From Ceriagrion tenellum (Eukaryota > Arthropoda > Insecta > Odonata > Coenagrionidae): 64,000 bases of DNA. The stretch covers positions 97,350,848-97,414,847 of the forward strand of contig OY720643.1 of NCBI GenBank assembly GCA_963169105.1, in the 5' to 3' direction. Made by a program: the position numbers and the translations under genes. This document shows positions 1-12,219 of this stretch, one piece after another; positions within the stretch are counted from its first letter, which is position 1; every line of letters starts with the position of its first letter. The notes beneath the pieces are model-generated. The model did not search any database. It was not told the DNA's origin and worked only from the letters and a program-made list of their open reading frames with translations.

Positions 1-1299
1 AATAAAACTTTATTTTAATCTTCCAAAAGCAATAATCTCCTTTTATTGAATAATAATATGTAATAACATTTTTTCTTTCTAATTAACATCTTGTTTGCCT
101 CCTTCTCATCATCCAGTCATTTTATACCACAATTTAAGAAATCTAACAGTGAAACTGTAGTCAGGTACCCTGGAACCAAAGAGTAAAGATGATATAGTAA
201 TACTATTTACCCTTTGCTGGGACCTAGTTTTTACAAAAGGACCAATATAAGAAGATGTTAGGTCACATGTAAATAAATACATATTTACATTTATTGTCAT
301 ACTACCACCTCTGAAATAAATATGCACTCAACAAATATGAAAATACCAACTAGTTTCAAAGGAACAAGTAAAACAGAACACCAAAAGCCAAATACCATGG
401 GGATAAAAAGCATCAATCTAAAAAGGCCTCATTGCATGTTGTGGTTAGTTTGTACCTTTTCCGCATGCAGTGTAAATTTTCCACACAGCAAATATATATG
501 AACAAAATATTTTCATGAGACATTATCCATAAACTGAAGTATCTTCTTGTCAGAAACAAGAGGGAATTGCCAAAAAAATATGTTTATGGATTTCTGGTAT
601 ATATCTTGTATAATATCACCCATTTCACTGGCAGCAGATGTTAAGTATGGTTGGCTAAGTTTGCAAAGGAGGATATCAGGAGATGAGAGTGTCAATTGAT
701 ATATCCATTTTCCAAATAGGTAAGTACTTGGATACTATTAAAAAATGAAGGCTGCAAAATATGAAAGCCCCATCAAAGATACATAAGAGAAACTTGGTGA
801 CTAAAACCTTTCCCGCACAAGAGTTAATTTTGGATTCATAGTATATACATATTTTCACACATGAATACACTAGTGCAAGTCAATTTATCTTTAGGTAAAA
901 ATGAATATTTAGCTAGTTTCAATGACAACTCACCAACAAGGACAACTACCTAAATCATACTTCAATTATTATCGGAGAAGGTTTCAAACAAATCATGCAT
1001 TAGCATGAGTAGAATCACATGTACTCCTCTGATTCCATTTTTCTAATTACTCCACTTGAGCAAAAATGCAAGTAGGCTTCAAATTACTTCATTTGGGCTA
1101 CTATAAAATTTCAACAAAATACAAATTTGACATTTAAATTTTTGCACAAAATGATTCATTATTCTTTTCTTAATAATGAAAATTTAATCATGTCAATCAA
1201 GATTCACTAAAAAAAATGCCCTAACCTTTCATTCTAGGATTGACAAGAGTGGATTTCAGTTTTGGATAATGTCATCATATTATTACTGAGGTGCAGTAC
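1..1299. other. AT-rich non-coding sequence, probably intron of spastin
   Basis: No recognisable coding exon on either strand. The stretch follows the splice donor of the linker exon on the minus strand, so it is most simply the next spastin intron. I looked on the minus strand for the start of the AAA domain (pre-AAA region and Walker A) and did not find it, so those exons should lie left of base 1. The short reading frames here have no family resemblance. Confidence 0.5.
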
Positions 1300-1722
1300 C
1301 TTCTGGAACTTTTCTACCACTTGTGGGAGTGACAAATATTTGTGGAGCCCCTTTATGAGGGCCCGAAGAAGAAGAAGGCACTGGAGTCGGCTGCTTTGGG
1401 CCCGGCGATGCCCTAGTGCTGCCGTTCTCGAGGGGATAAACGTCACCCCCTCGGCGTGGGGACGGCTTGCGCCGTGTGGGAGAGGGAGAAGGCGGGCCCC
1501 TTGAGGCCTGAAGCCTGGTATTGCGCAGGGGGGATTTACAAGCTTGCGCAGAGGGGTTAAAGTGGTGGTTGGGAGGAGGTGGGGGAGACATGGGGTACAC
1601 TTGCGCGCCGCGTAGATTCCTTGGACCATGGTGCGAGGCAGCCGGATGATGGGACCCAGATACTAGTTCAGGAAGCATTTCCATCTCGGCTACAGCTAAG
1701 TGCTCTAAGTGAGATAGATTGA
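1300..1722 (-). CDS. spas: Spastin, internal exon encoding Pro/Ser-rich linker (probable)
   Basis: Spastin is a microtubule-severing AAA ATPase. Between its MIT and AAA domains lies a long disordered linker that leads into a basic microtubule-binding segment. This 423-nt open exon encodes about 141 residues with a low-complexity Pro/Ser/Arg composition (PPPPP, PSPSP, SSSSG). Near its end is GPHKGAP followed by a Thr/Arg-rich run, which resembles the THKGTPK stretch of vertebrate spastin. The acceptor is a pyrimidine-rich tract ending CTCACCAG (AG at 1724-1723). The donor reads GAAG/GTACTG (GT at 1299-1298). Both junctions are phase 1, matching the phase-1 end of the MIT exon at 8227. Linker sequence is poorly conserved, so the assignment rests mainly on strand, phase and composition. 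The overlapping frames in this block, on both strands, are treated as shadows. Confidence 0.6.
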
Positions 1723-3284
1723 CTGGTGAGGGAAGACAAGGTGAATGGAAACAGGTGAGAGGTTTGAACAAAAAATATTGAAAAAATTTAAAAAAGAAAA
1801 AAATATGTATAGCCACAAAAGCATAAATTAAGTCACAAACACAGACAATGACTGAATGTAATTAATTCAAACAGTTTTTTAGACAGATGGTAGACCTATG
1901 AGTAAGAGTGCCAAACATTTATATTCTAAGGTGAAGCAGTCCAATTTGTTTTGTTTGTAAAACTAAATGTGATTTTAAAATAACTACAGACAATGAAAGA
2001 ATTACAATCACTTCACAGCTACACACAGATACTAATAATGTTTTCATATTTGTATTTATTAGTGTCATTGCTAAATATTTTAAAGTAATTTCCAATAATT
2101 GTCTTTTAATTTGAAAGGACTTGCATAATTAAATCACAGATACTTTCTTATCATTTAAAAATTGAAGTAGAAATTCATTATATAAGAATCCAAGCTTTTG
2201 AAGTGAATTTGGTAAAATTTGAGCCCGAGTGATTTGACTTTATTCCTAATTTTATACACAATTATGTCCCATTACAAATAATAATGAAACCTACATAGTC
2301 ATGCAGATATACAGGTGCTGACTGCTGAATTATACCAAATTCTACCTTGTACAAAGAAGGCTAATTGCCATGGTGACAGAAGTGAAGTATTGTATGTGCC
2401 TACCCATGGGATGTTCAGATTTGCCAAATTTGACTGAATTAACAATATGAGCATTATACAGGCAATGTGAATAGAAAGCTCTTAACCCTTGCACTCAAAA
2501 GCAAAATTAATCAAAATCATAATATTCTCAAACTTAAGAGGTGTCTCTTAAGGAGGAGAAGGTAAGATATCTCTCATTAATTTCATCTTTGATATGATCA
2601 TTGCTTGAAAAATAAAAATTTACAAATTATTTCTTAAAAAATGAGGAATGTTATTTTCAATATTAACACTCCAAATGTATGCATGGTTAAGAAATAACAG
2701 ATGAGGTGTGAAAGACACAAGAAAATTAATGTATCCCAATCAAGGTGTTAAATGATACTCATTAATTAATTTATTCCACAAAGGTGAGAGATATTCAATC
2801 TGCAAGAATATTAATTACAAAAAAGTTTTCACTCTCCAAAATTCATTAACATAAATATGGGAATGACCTCAATGGTCTAAAATATTTACAAAAATTTGGA
2901 ACTAGACCCCAAGGGAACTTATTCAGAATCACTGACAGGGAATCCCATTCTTTTGAGTATAAGGGTATTTCACATTGAAGCCATTCTAAAGCAAAGCTTT
3001 CAAACGTACATTTGAATCAACATATGTAGTGAAATAATTGTAATAGGACTGCAGCAACATTTACATAAATACATACTTGTTTATTACTTGAAGAATATAA
3101 ATGCATCCTTAATGTACTTAAACCTGAAATTATCCACTAATACACATATTAGGTGACAAACTTTAATTTTTAATACTAGTAAGGAGGCAGGTAAACCAAT
3201 TTCAGGTACAAAGAGACATAAATATTAGATTCCCAAGCAGCACACAAATGTTAGCAGAAAGTTTACTGGCTGTGCATCCACTTA
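1723..3284. other. Intron sequence left of the Tigger insertion
   Basis: AT-rich, no open frame worth reporting. It lies between the acceptor of the linker exon and the transposon terminus. Nothing else is recognised in it. Confidence 0.5.
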
Positions 3285-3309
3285 CAGTAGAGCATCAATA
3301 ATCCGGATC
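3285..3309 (+). repeat. Left terminal inverted repeat of Tigger element
   Basis: Begins CAGTAGAGCATC directly after the TA duplication. It pairs with the right terminus at 5654-5678, with a few mismatches. Confidence 0.85.
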
Positions 3310-3452
3310 AATTGTCAACGGACCCAGTCCGGATCATCAATAGGTCCGGATTTTTGAACAGAACCAAAAAAAAGCCATTTGATGCCTTAAACATAAAGAA
3401 ACTTTGCTAAAAACTGTAAAAATAGTGATTCTTGGTACAGGATTGTACTAAA

Positions 3453-3755
3453 TGTCTCAGAGTATTAAATGTTCAGTGATTTTTGAACTGCTGTAGTGGT
3501 TCACTTTTCAGCAGTCAAGTTTTTGATTCGTTTTATTAGCATACAAAAAACAAATTACAATTTACAATAAAACAACAACAAAAACACTAAATTAACAAAA
3601 AAAACAAAACGAAATTAATAGAACAATAAAAATACTTACAGAATATTTACTGTACACTTCACACAGTGTCAGAGCTCTTAAAAAATCTCATTGATTTTTG
3701 AAGAGCAGTAGTGATTTGCTTTTTTGCAGCCAAGTCTGATTCATTTTAATAGAAT
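3453..3755. repeat. Internal direct duplication within the Tigger element
   Basis: Two similar blocks of about 85 nt, near 3453-3540 and 3668-3755, lie in the element's 3' part below the transposase stop. Both contain TGATTTTTGAA, a GTAGTG core, then GCAG.CAAGT and TTTTA. They flank an A-rich spacer (about 3541-3660). The duplication may belong to this element lineage or be specific to this copy. Confidence 0.55.
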
Positions 3756-3825
3756 GAGCTGGGTTGGTGTACTCTCTGTCTGTTTCTCAAGCCAAGACAT
3801 CAGGTCTCTGCTGTCATAGAAGCTT

Positions 3826-5272
3826 TCAAATAGGTCGGCCCTGCCTCTTCAATTTCATCTCATAAATTTCACTATCTAACTTTACTGTTTCTGTGTCCCC
3901 TTCATACACCATGGAAGCTATTTCTCCGTTGCTCAAAATCTGGCATTCAGAATCATTGTTGCCTACAGCTAACCACTCATTGGCATCATTTTCATCACAT
4001 TGTTCAAATCCCGGGATTGTGCTGAATATTTCTGCCATTTCATTTACACCACAGTCTTCATCATCATTTTCAATTTCTTCACTGATACTTCGTTCTTCAG
4101 ACCATAATTTATTCCCTGAGGCTCTTTGCAAGTTGCTTTTGGTGAGAGTATCCCAAGCATCTGCAAGCATGTAAATGCTATCTTTAATGTTAATTTTTGT
4201 AATAAACTGTACCACACTTGCTTCATCCTTTTCTGCTAATGAAAGGCAACACAGGAGCTGTTTTCTGCAGATTTTTTAAATTTATTCAATCATTCATTGG
4301 TCCATTGGCAGCAGAGAGGCTGTCACGTTGCGTGGGAGGAATTGAACTTCAAAATTATCATTGATTTCATTCAATACTTCAAGAGGGGGAAGCGTGGGTC
4401 TGTTATCAATGGTACCCAAAACTACTCCATCTTTATCTTTCTCCTCATGATATTTTGTCACACTGGGAATTAATTCATTCTTGAACGATTCAAGGAAAAC
4501 GACTGAAGTCATCCATGCGCTATTCTGTAACGTGTATGAAATCGGAAGAGTGAGCACACTTTCAAAGCACCATGGATTATTGCTCTTACCAATAACCAAC
4601 AATTTTATTTTGGGCTCTCCACTTGCATTAGCGCATACCATTGCAGTGATCCTTTCTTTGCCCACTTAAATCCAGGAGAGGATTGTTCACGTCTTGACAT
4701 AAGCAACTTGCGTGTATGAGCTCGCCAGTTCGTCCTAGTCTCATCTGTGTTGTACACATCATCCCTAGAGTAGCCTTTTTCAAGTGCATCTTTTGTAAAC
4801 TTTTCAACAAAAGCACAGCCAGCCAGATAGAAAGTTTCTCTCCTTGAATGTCCAGCTCTCTAATACCATGTCTAGACTTAAAGTTTTTAAGCAATCCAGC
4901 ACTGGCTTTAAATTCTGTTGGTCCATTGAACTACTCATTTAACTAGGGCTTTTTCACAGATCATTGAACCCAAAATTGGCTCTCCTAGGCTTCTCCTTTG
5001 GGCGAACCACTTATATATTGCATCTTTCAATGCCTTGTTGTTTGCTGAATATGCAATTTTTCTTTTTAGCGTCCCTTCTTCTGAGTCCAGTTTTGAAGCA
5101 AATTGTTCTAACTGAGATCTTTTCGCCTTCATGTCACTAATGGTGGATGTTCCTACTCCATGCATTTTTGTGCAAGCGATGCTCCACTTTCACCTTTTCA
5201 TAACCTTTCTAAAATCTTTAATTTTGTTTCAACATTTACAAACGTGTGCTTTTTTTTCCAACTTGACACCAT
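3826..5272 (-). pseudogene. Broken Tigger/jerky-type DDE transposase
   Basis: The reading frame starts at MVSSWKKKHT (5272). A CENP-B/pogo-type helix-turn-helix ends in HGVGTSTISD, reached after a frameshift near 5165-5170. Next come IYKWFAQRRSLGEPI and FKSRHGIRELDIQGEKLS, typical of the CENP-B DNA-binding half. The DDE core is visible in pieces. VYNTDETRTNWR (first Asp) sits near 4755, KLLVIGKSNNPWCF follows, GTIDNRPTLPPLE (second Asp) lies near 4395, then FLPRNVTASLLPMDQ. The tail around LADAWDTL (near 4155) could hold the third acidic residue. In-frame stops follow PMDQ near 4293, and several frame changes separate the blocks, so no full-length protein can be made. It is a relic in the host gene's intron. 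Confidence 0.88.
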
Positions 5273-5653
5273 CCCAAAAATAAATCCCAGTAACTACTGA
5301 ATTTAAGAATAACATGTAAATTACAGTATGTACTGTAACTCGTCACAAAATATGTACACAGACATGGATCAACACTATTGGATACATACAATGGGCAATA
5401 AAAACAAAAGCTTTTGAGTATGCAAAGAGAACAACAATGTACAGTAGTTACAGCTTGTAATCAAGAGACACAACTGACAACAGAGAAAGCAAAGATGTTG
5501 ACTGTTGAGGCTGATCGGCTTATGCCACATCATATTGGTTGATGACCGTGCCGAGTCTCGCATCAACGCTTTTGACAAATACGTATATTGTGTTCACTTC
5601 AACTAATTTTTTGCCGGACGGGTATCTGGATTACCGATGGTCTGGATATTTGA

Positions 5654-5678
5654 CATCCGGAACATTGACGCTCTACTA
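5654..5678 (-). repeat. Right terminal inverted repeat of Tigger element
   Basis: Reads ATCCGGAACATTGACGCTCT then ACTA on the plus strand, followed by TA. It is the inverse of the left terminus. Confidence 0.85.
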
Positions 5679-8002
5679 TATGTTGCAATCTAATGTTTGG
5701 GGAAATTTATGCTTTGAGCCTTATGTGCTTATCCATACAATTGCAACAAGATAAAGAACGATGCAACCATTTGGGGAAGTTCTTGGGATTAGTTTCTGCA
5801 ACATTCTCCAGGTTCTAAATGAACATTCTCATAACATTCTATGAACATTTGTGTGTTTTCACTCTAAATTGTCAGTTTCAAATCACATAAGAATTATATA
5901 TCAGGATACATTGCAAATTAAATACAGCAGTTAGAGCAGTTCACATATTTGCATGTGAACAGACCAGATAGTATTTTGGAGGAGATTAAGTTTTGTTGAA
6001 AGTATGTAAAGCAATTGACCATAAAGCATTTATGAAGACAAAGGAATCGAGGTGAAGACTATATAAGAAGATTAATTAAGTCTTCAATATGGAACATGGT
6101 GATATGCAGCTCAGATATTCCTTTTTGTAGAAATAGAACATGCAAAGAGGCCTCTGCGATATGATCATGAAGAATTATGGAGAAGATGAGCTGGTGGTGA
6201 CGAGCTGGGTGGTGACGAAGACTAAAAAAAGAAGTGTAGATCTGCTACTGGTGATATGAAAAAGTTAACAAGAGTGACTGGACGATGTGTTGAGAGAAAC
6301 CAGATACAGCAACCAGAGAAAATCAAATTTGCACAACTAAATACTTGTAACTCTAAAGACATAGATATGTATTGCTTATCTATGCATATGATTCACTGTA
6401 TCAATTTCAATTTTGCCAATTTTATGTTTAATGGCTATTTTTTATATGATGCTGTGTTATAGAAATACAAGGGAAAAGCAATATAAGGTGAATATTAATA
6501 ATAGATAAAAAAGTGCAAATCAAATTGTTACTGTATTTTTCCTAAATTCCACTTCAAAACATGAGATGGCATTCTATTCAGGCTTAAAAAGTGTGTAGTA
6601 CAGGGGTGGAACATTTTAATACATATGATTATATCAAAACAGAGCAGTAAGGTATTAGAGACTGTCCATACAGCTAACCAATGAATTGAATAACACAAAT
6701 ATGAAAGTATTTCTAGCTGTTTGTTTCCAGCTAGCTGAAACTCAAGTCACTTCTGAGGTGAAGTTTTGAAGAAAATATTGACAAATATGAGTACTGAAGA
6801 AGACTTAGGCAAGGAAGTGGACATATTATGTATTGTGCTTGGGAATACTATGAAAGCTGAAAGTATGATCTAGGAGTACACTCAGCTGGCCCTGACAAAC
6901 ATTCACACGTCATCCCTTGTATATGATGATGAAAACTATGATAAGAATAGGAAACAATGAACAAAATACAACTATGGGATTTGAAACCCAATAGCCAGTC
7001 AACAATCAATGTATGTTAAATATGATATATACATACCCATTGCCAAAAAAAGTTTATTATATTCCACATATTCACTCAATATTTCACGGCAGTCCTACCA
7101 CAATGTAATCACTCCTTTAAAAGATTCACACGGGGTGTAACTTAACACCTAGGTGTTGGTAAATACATGTTTAGGCCAATTCATCATTTTACATTTTGAA
7201 CATGTAATGTGCAAATATACAAACAAGTGCTTTATTTACTAAATAAAAGGTTGCTGTTTACACTGAGAAGAATAAATAAACTTTTAAATGAAAATACAAT
7301 TCAAAGTACAAACTGAAGAAAGTACAAATATGAAAATATTTAAAACCAAGAGAAAACAAGGATCGACATGCACCTAACGCATTGGCTAATTACATAAGTC
7401 TACCATAAATGGCATGCTATCAAAATAACCAAAATATTATATAACGAGGTTTCATATAGGTTTGGGGTAAGGTTAAGGTAATGCTCAACAGCCTGGCCAC
7501 CTTACAGGGTGAATGTGATCTTCTAACCTGACTTGATCTTCTTAAAATGCCTCATTATCAAAAGCAGTGCTTCAATTACCTTCCATTCATGGACTAAATC
7601 TTACAGTATGATATAACCATGCATTGCTATGAAAAATAAGAAAGAACTGCGACAGTATGTAACTTGGTCTACTACTAACTCATTCATCTTGAGCCATACT
7701 ATAAAATACAATGAAAAATACAAATAAAAGGCAACAAAAACTCAGTAATGTACATAGGGTTAGATCCAGGTGGTTCCCATAAAAATGTTCAGTAATCATC
7801 CAAAAGAAAAATGAGATGTATTACCACATTGGCAAAACTCTGCTGAACAACTAATGTAACAAGAGCATAAACTAGTAGTCAATATCCCACTTGGAATGAT
7901 AAACGTGCACTAAAACTGAAAGATAAGGATACTTTCCATTGAAACAGAAATTTGAAGTGGAAAAATAACTATCACTTTATCAAATTAAATGGAAAAGAAA
8001 GA
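5679..8002. other. Intron sequence right of the Tigger insertion
   Basis: AT-rich, no recognisable coding sequence. A minus-strand AATAAA (plus-strand TTTATT at 7231-7236) could serve as a poly(A) signal for a transcript ending at the candidate exon at 8003-8067, with a 3' UTR of about 770 nt. This is only a positional argument. Confidence 0.4.
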
Positions 8003-8067
8003 CTATCCACCAAACTTCGCTTCTACTGCATCAATTTTCTCTCTAACACATGCATCGAGCAGGGAAA
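8003..8067 (-). CDS. Candidate alternative terminal exon of spastin
   Basis: On the minus strand an acceptor (TTACATTCCAATAG, AG at 8069-8068) opens a 65-nt segment. Read in the phase left by the MIT exon (phase 1), it encodes V-SLLDACVREK-IDAVEAKFGG followed by TAG at 8005-8003. The intron from the MIT donor would be only 159 nt. The peptide is charged and helix-like, unlike the random translations nearby. Use of this exon would give a short protein ending just after the MIT domain, without the ATPase. I do not recognise the peptide. It could instead be chance, or the last exon of something else. Confidence 0.35.
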
Positions 8068-8226
8068 CTATTGGAATGTAAGCATACATGGATCAGCCAT
8101 GTGAAACACAAGAACTTTTTGGGAAATTAAATCTTTTTATGTCAGGAAATTTTGAGCGACCTGACTGGAATAATGCCTTCAGAAGCACTTCTTTTCACGA
8201 AACACGGTCGCTGTGACGAGGCATAC

Positions 8227-8397
8227 CTAGAAACTCGAGGCGGTCTCTGGCCATCGAGAGGTTTGTGCGCATTTTCTGCTGCAGCCTTTGGGCTCTCTCC
8301 CACACCTCCCCCTTGCCGCCTAAACAGTCAATCGAGATTCCCTTCTCCAGCTCAAGGATGCCTTTCTTGTAGAGCTCGATGGCTTGCTCCTTCTGAC
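8227..8397 (-). CDS. spas: Spastin exon encoding second and third helices of the MIT domain
   Basis: The 57-codon exon reads GQKEQAIELYKKGILELEKG, an acidic/Gly linker (GGKGEVW), then ERAQRLQQKM and NLSMARDRLEFL. This is the helix 2-helix 3 part of the MIT domain as found in spastin, which binds ESCRT-III tails and recruits the severing ATPase to membranes. The acceptor is CACATTGCAG (AG at 8399-8398). The donor is CTAG/GTATGC (GT at 8226-8225). Both junctions are phase 1. From memory, human SPAST has phase-1 introns at equivalent places (c.415 and c.586), which supports the call. The first MIT helix and the N-terminal membrane hairpin must lie upstream, to the right, and were not located. 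An antisense frame across this exon is a shadow. Confidence 0.93.
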
Positions 8398-11300
8398 CTG
8401 CAATGTGAAGCAATGAACGTTAATGAAGGGATAACAGAGAAAAAAGAAAGACAAATAGTATCAAAATGGATGACATAGAGGTGTGGCATCAGAGTTGTGA
8501 CTTAGCTACAGACACCTGGTATGGTCTCTCAATGGCTCCCCTTTCTCAGGGAGATATTTGATTCATCAACCCTTATTAGATACAAATTAAAAATTTAGTT
8601 TAAGAAAACTACTTTCATTTCTTCTATTAATAAATTAAAATGGAAAATGAGTATTATATATACTTGCTTTCTTTACCAATTTTTAATGTCAATTTGAGCC
8701 CTGGAGCCATGAATTACCACACACCCTAAGAGAAATACATGATTCACACATACAAAACCTATTACATACAATTTGAAAAATGTATTCATAAAATAATTTG
8801 GTTTCAACTATTTACAAAATAAATTACACTTTTTCCCTTTCATGTAAATTGCATTTCCACAGAGGAAAAATCTATGCTAATGAATGACTCTATGAAAAAG
8901 CTTTGTACTTTTCAAATTCATAAAAATCCATATGAGAGGAGGACGTCTTGGAAGTTTAACTGTCTAAAGCATTGGGTATGATATCAAGGAGATGTGGGTT
9001 AGGGTGTACGTCAAGGCAAATGGTTATTCCACGGTGGATATTCCCATTCAAGAGGTATTATACTCCCTTCCAATCAAATCTACCGTAACCAGTGAGTTAC
9101 CCTTATAATAATAACATTGTGAATAGGTGGAGGGTGTAGTGTTGTCTATCTGAGACAAGGTGGACAGAGGTCACCTCGGTTAACTAAAAACTCGAAAATA
9201 ATGGAATTTATGGCTCAAAAAATTATCAGCTCTCCAGATGAATACTTAAGACTCGGAAAATTTGGAATACAAAGGTCATGAGCGAACATAAATGATGACA
9301 AAAGTGAGGTACTTCAACTCAGTGTTGTCTTATTCCAAATTTGTGATACAGTAAGGATAAAATAGAGATCTTTAATACCCATATACATGAAGATCGAATA
9401 TATTGCTGTGTTACAGTCTTCATTTGCACCAGCTGAACAGGCTTGGTATGGCCAAGGTCCTCCACAGCATTCAGATCTGACCATGGGACAACACAGATCC
9501 TCGGTAAATAGGGAATCGGGCAATCGAAATTGTAACGCATATTTAAAACCAATTTTGTTTCAGTGAAGACCTTAATTTGGCACCAATGGTGGTTGCCCAA
9601 GCCTAAAGCTGCCCCTGATGGTACAACAATCTTAAAGCATAACTTCCATGGCATACAATAAATAAAGAAGAAAAATATGGATTTCATTTTGAAAAGGTAT
9701 TCTAATTGGAGAATATCACTCCATCAAATTTTCTCTTCACGTTCCTTTGAGCCGAGAGGAGTGCACTAGTGTGTATGGAAAGCTATATTGATAATTATCA
9801 GGGACAAAGCAAGGGGAAGGACCAAGTAATTTAAGGTGCTGCGATTTCAACAGCGACTGCTGAAGGAATAAATTTCAGTAAGAACTGAAAAAAGAGGAAA
9901 GGGGAAGGAATGTTAGAAATGATGAACACAGGAGGGTAGAATTCCAAGCATGAGAGATTCATAATGTGGCAAAATAAACACACGACTATGGCAAATTAGA
10001 GAAAAGGGAAACCATAAAGAACACACTTGGATAGATTATTACATATTAGTAATTTCCTCTTCATCAAAACATGAGGCAATATGAATAGCAAAAGCATTTA
10101 TGCCTGCCAACTCACGCTATCGACGCTGGTGTTACAGCAAGCCTAACCAACCGGGAAAGAGTAAACTACCGGCAGGGAAGGCAAACGAAGCAGCGCTTTT
10201 TAAGACGTTAAAAACATTTTTAAAATGTTTGACCTTGGATGAAATTTTCCAAAGAAAAATTTTTTTACCATCCATTTTATTTTTCCCCGCCCTTCACTCA
10301 ACGGATATTTTAGGAACAAACTTCAACTCTTGTTCTCAAACCACATATTCCTTGGTGTACTTTGTGACTAATTCAAGAAAAATACCGCAGTTATCTTTAA
10401 CTTTGAATGGTAAATATTGACATTTAACCTCCAATGAATTATTCATAAGACCACACTGATCCTTGGCCCTAACTTCAAAATCTCTCAACCTTTCTGACTT
10501 ACATTTATAATAGATGTAACCAAACTGGAGAAGACTAAAGAAAAACAGCAGAAATTTTTTTGCTACCTCTTCTCATTTTAAAAGGTGGTCAAAATTGTTT
10601 TCAGTCGTTCAGGTGTCAAACTCTTTCAACTCCTTTTCTTCAAAATGTCACTTCTTCTTCTGGAGAAAATGCGTCTTGGGGAATTATAGATTGTCAGTAA
10701 TTCATTGTTTAAGATTCGCAAATAATTGATTTTTTAGAGTATTTTTTTAAAGTGAGTGTGGTTAATTTTTTTAGTAAGCTACTCTTACAACCTCTATAAG
10801 ATGATGTTGATTATATCATTTAATCGGGTTCATAAACAATGAGGGAGCTGATCGAGGGGATAGAGTTTCAATCAAAAGATCTGGGATAGAATTCCGAAAG
10901 AGGTAAAAAAAAATGCTCCATTGGTACCTAGAGCCCTACTCGGAAGCTGTGCGAGCAAAGGAGAGCACTTCAAGTGTAGTACTCTGCACGTCGGATGGGA
11001 TGTTCGATAACGGAAAATCTGACGCCTATCACCGAGATGTGGTATAATGCGATGCCGAGTTTCTCATCGCCCTTCCTCTAATCCCCAAATACCCCTTCCC
11101 TAAGCGACCAACCAAACAGTCCTTGACGGCGCACAAGACCTCAGCAGAGGCTCATCTCCCGTCATAACCAACCAACGAAACACAAAAAGGCAAAGTTTCT
11201 GATTAAACCAAGACGGAAGAAGTTGAATCCGCAATCCATTCACAAATCCAGATAATTGAATTCGCAATTATGACGCGATGGCATTCCTAACAGCAAAATA

Positions 11301-11466
11301 TTTTGGAGTAAAAATAGTCCCCCTATCGGACGACTGGGAGGGAAACATCAACAAAAGTGGACAATTGGAGGATAGGGAAATGGAGCGTGAGATCCTTGGG
11401 CGTGATCAAAATAAAGAGGAAAGCACTACCTAATGAGAACTATACTACGGAGTAAGGGAAATACCA
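8398..11466. other. Probable spastin intron, no feature recognised
   Basis: AT-rich sequence upstream of the MIT exon. Frames at 9319-9687 (minus, 122 aa) and 10100-10420 (plus, 106 aa) are open but resemble no family I know and lack convincing splice context. I searched the minus strand for the first MIT helix and found none. Confidence 0.4.
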
Positions 11467-12004
11467 TTAAGGTGGTTATAATAAGAATCGTGAGTCGTTG
11501 AGTGCACTTTAAATAACTTTTCATTTAAGTAAAAAACATTCTTGGACTAAGCTGCACCTAAGTACATTAATTTATACTTCGGAAATATACATAATTGTTA
11601 TGATAAAAATGATGCAAGAATTACATTTAACAGTTTTCGTCTCAACAGAAGCATTTTTACGATTTCGTTTTCGGTGCGGAAACTCAAAACTTATGTGATA
11701 ACCAAAAAAAATGTCTTGTTTACTCGGCATGATGTCTTGATTATCAACAGGAACCATAATAATAATATGAAAATTATGTTTTCGCGTTTAGGAGAAAATC
11801 TGTACACGTTATGTCATAGAAATATTTCGAACTATATCTCAAGTACAAAGAGGCTACACGCTAAAATAGCATTGAATTTCCAAAAAACCAAATCGGTAAC
11901 ATGAATTTTTTAGTTTGTGTCCATCCATGTGTACATACATATTACCAATAAGGAAACGTATGCGAAGTTTCAGCAAATCTGTACATAAATGAAAACCACC
12001 CTAA
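11467..12004. mobile_element. TTAA-type MITE (family 2)
   Basis: A TTAA (11467-11470) is followed by GGTGGTTATAATAAG. The other end reads GAAAACCACC followed by CTAA (12001-12004), whose inverse is GGTGGTTTTCAT. The roughly 530-bp interior has no transposase. TTAA flanks point to a piggyBac-like mobiliser. The inverted termini match over only about 10 bases, so the call is moderate. Confidence 0.5.
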
Positions 12005-12219
12005 TTAGGAGAGTAGACTAATAAGTGGGCAGCTATGCTAATCTATAAAAGATGACTATATCCTGGAGTTTATGCATAAGTGAAGAGTAACTACAAGGGT
12101 GTGGGGAAGGTCTCTGAGAATTGTTTACAGTAAGCCCCGTCGTTTTTCTGACTATGCTTCCCCTCCGCTTGAGGCTTCGGGTCGAAGACAAGGCCATAGA
12201 TACTTCCTATGGCCTTGGT

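Larger units (their letters stand above)
3285..5678 (-). mobile_element. Tigger/pogo-type DNA transposon, nearly full length, in spastin intron
   Basis: A 2,394-bp element bounded by TA on each side (3283-3284 and 5679-5680), as expected for the Tc1/mariner superfamily. The terminal inverted repeats read CAGTAGAGCATCAATAATCC on the left and, on the opposite strand, TAGTAGAGCGTCAATGTTCC on the right. Both continue into CCGGA-containing subterminal sequence. The length matches the roughly 2.4 kb usual for autonomous Tigger elements. It carries one transposase gene, transcribed on the same strand as the host gene and broken by frameshifts and stops. Its right outermost base is mismatched to the left one. 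Confidence 0.88.

Noticed and set aside
1234..1629. 131-aa minus-strand frame and 80-aa plus-strand frame in the linker region
   Set aside because: Both overlap the minus-strand frame that has good acceptor and donor sites in the right phase; Pro/Ser-rich coding sequence often leaves other frames open.
8152..8478. 108-aa plus-strand frame
   Set aside because: It is antisense to the spastin MIT exon, whose minus-strand reading is unmistakable.
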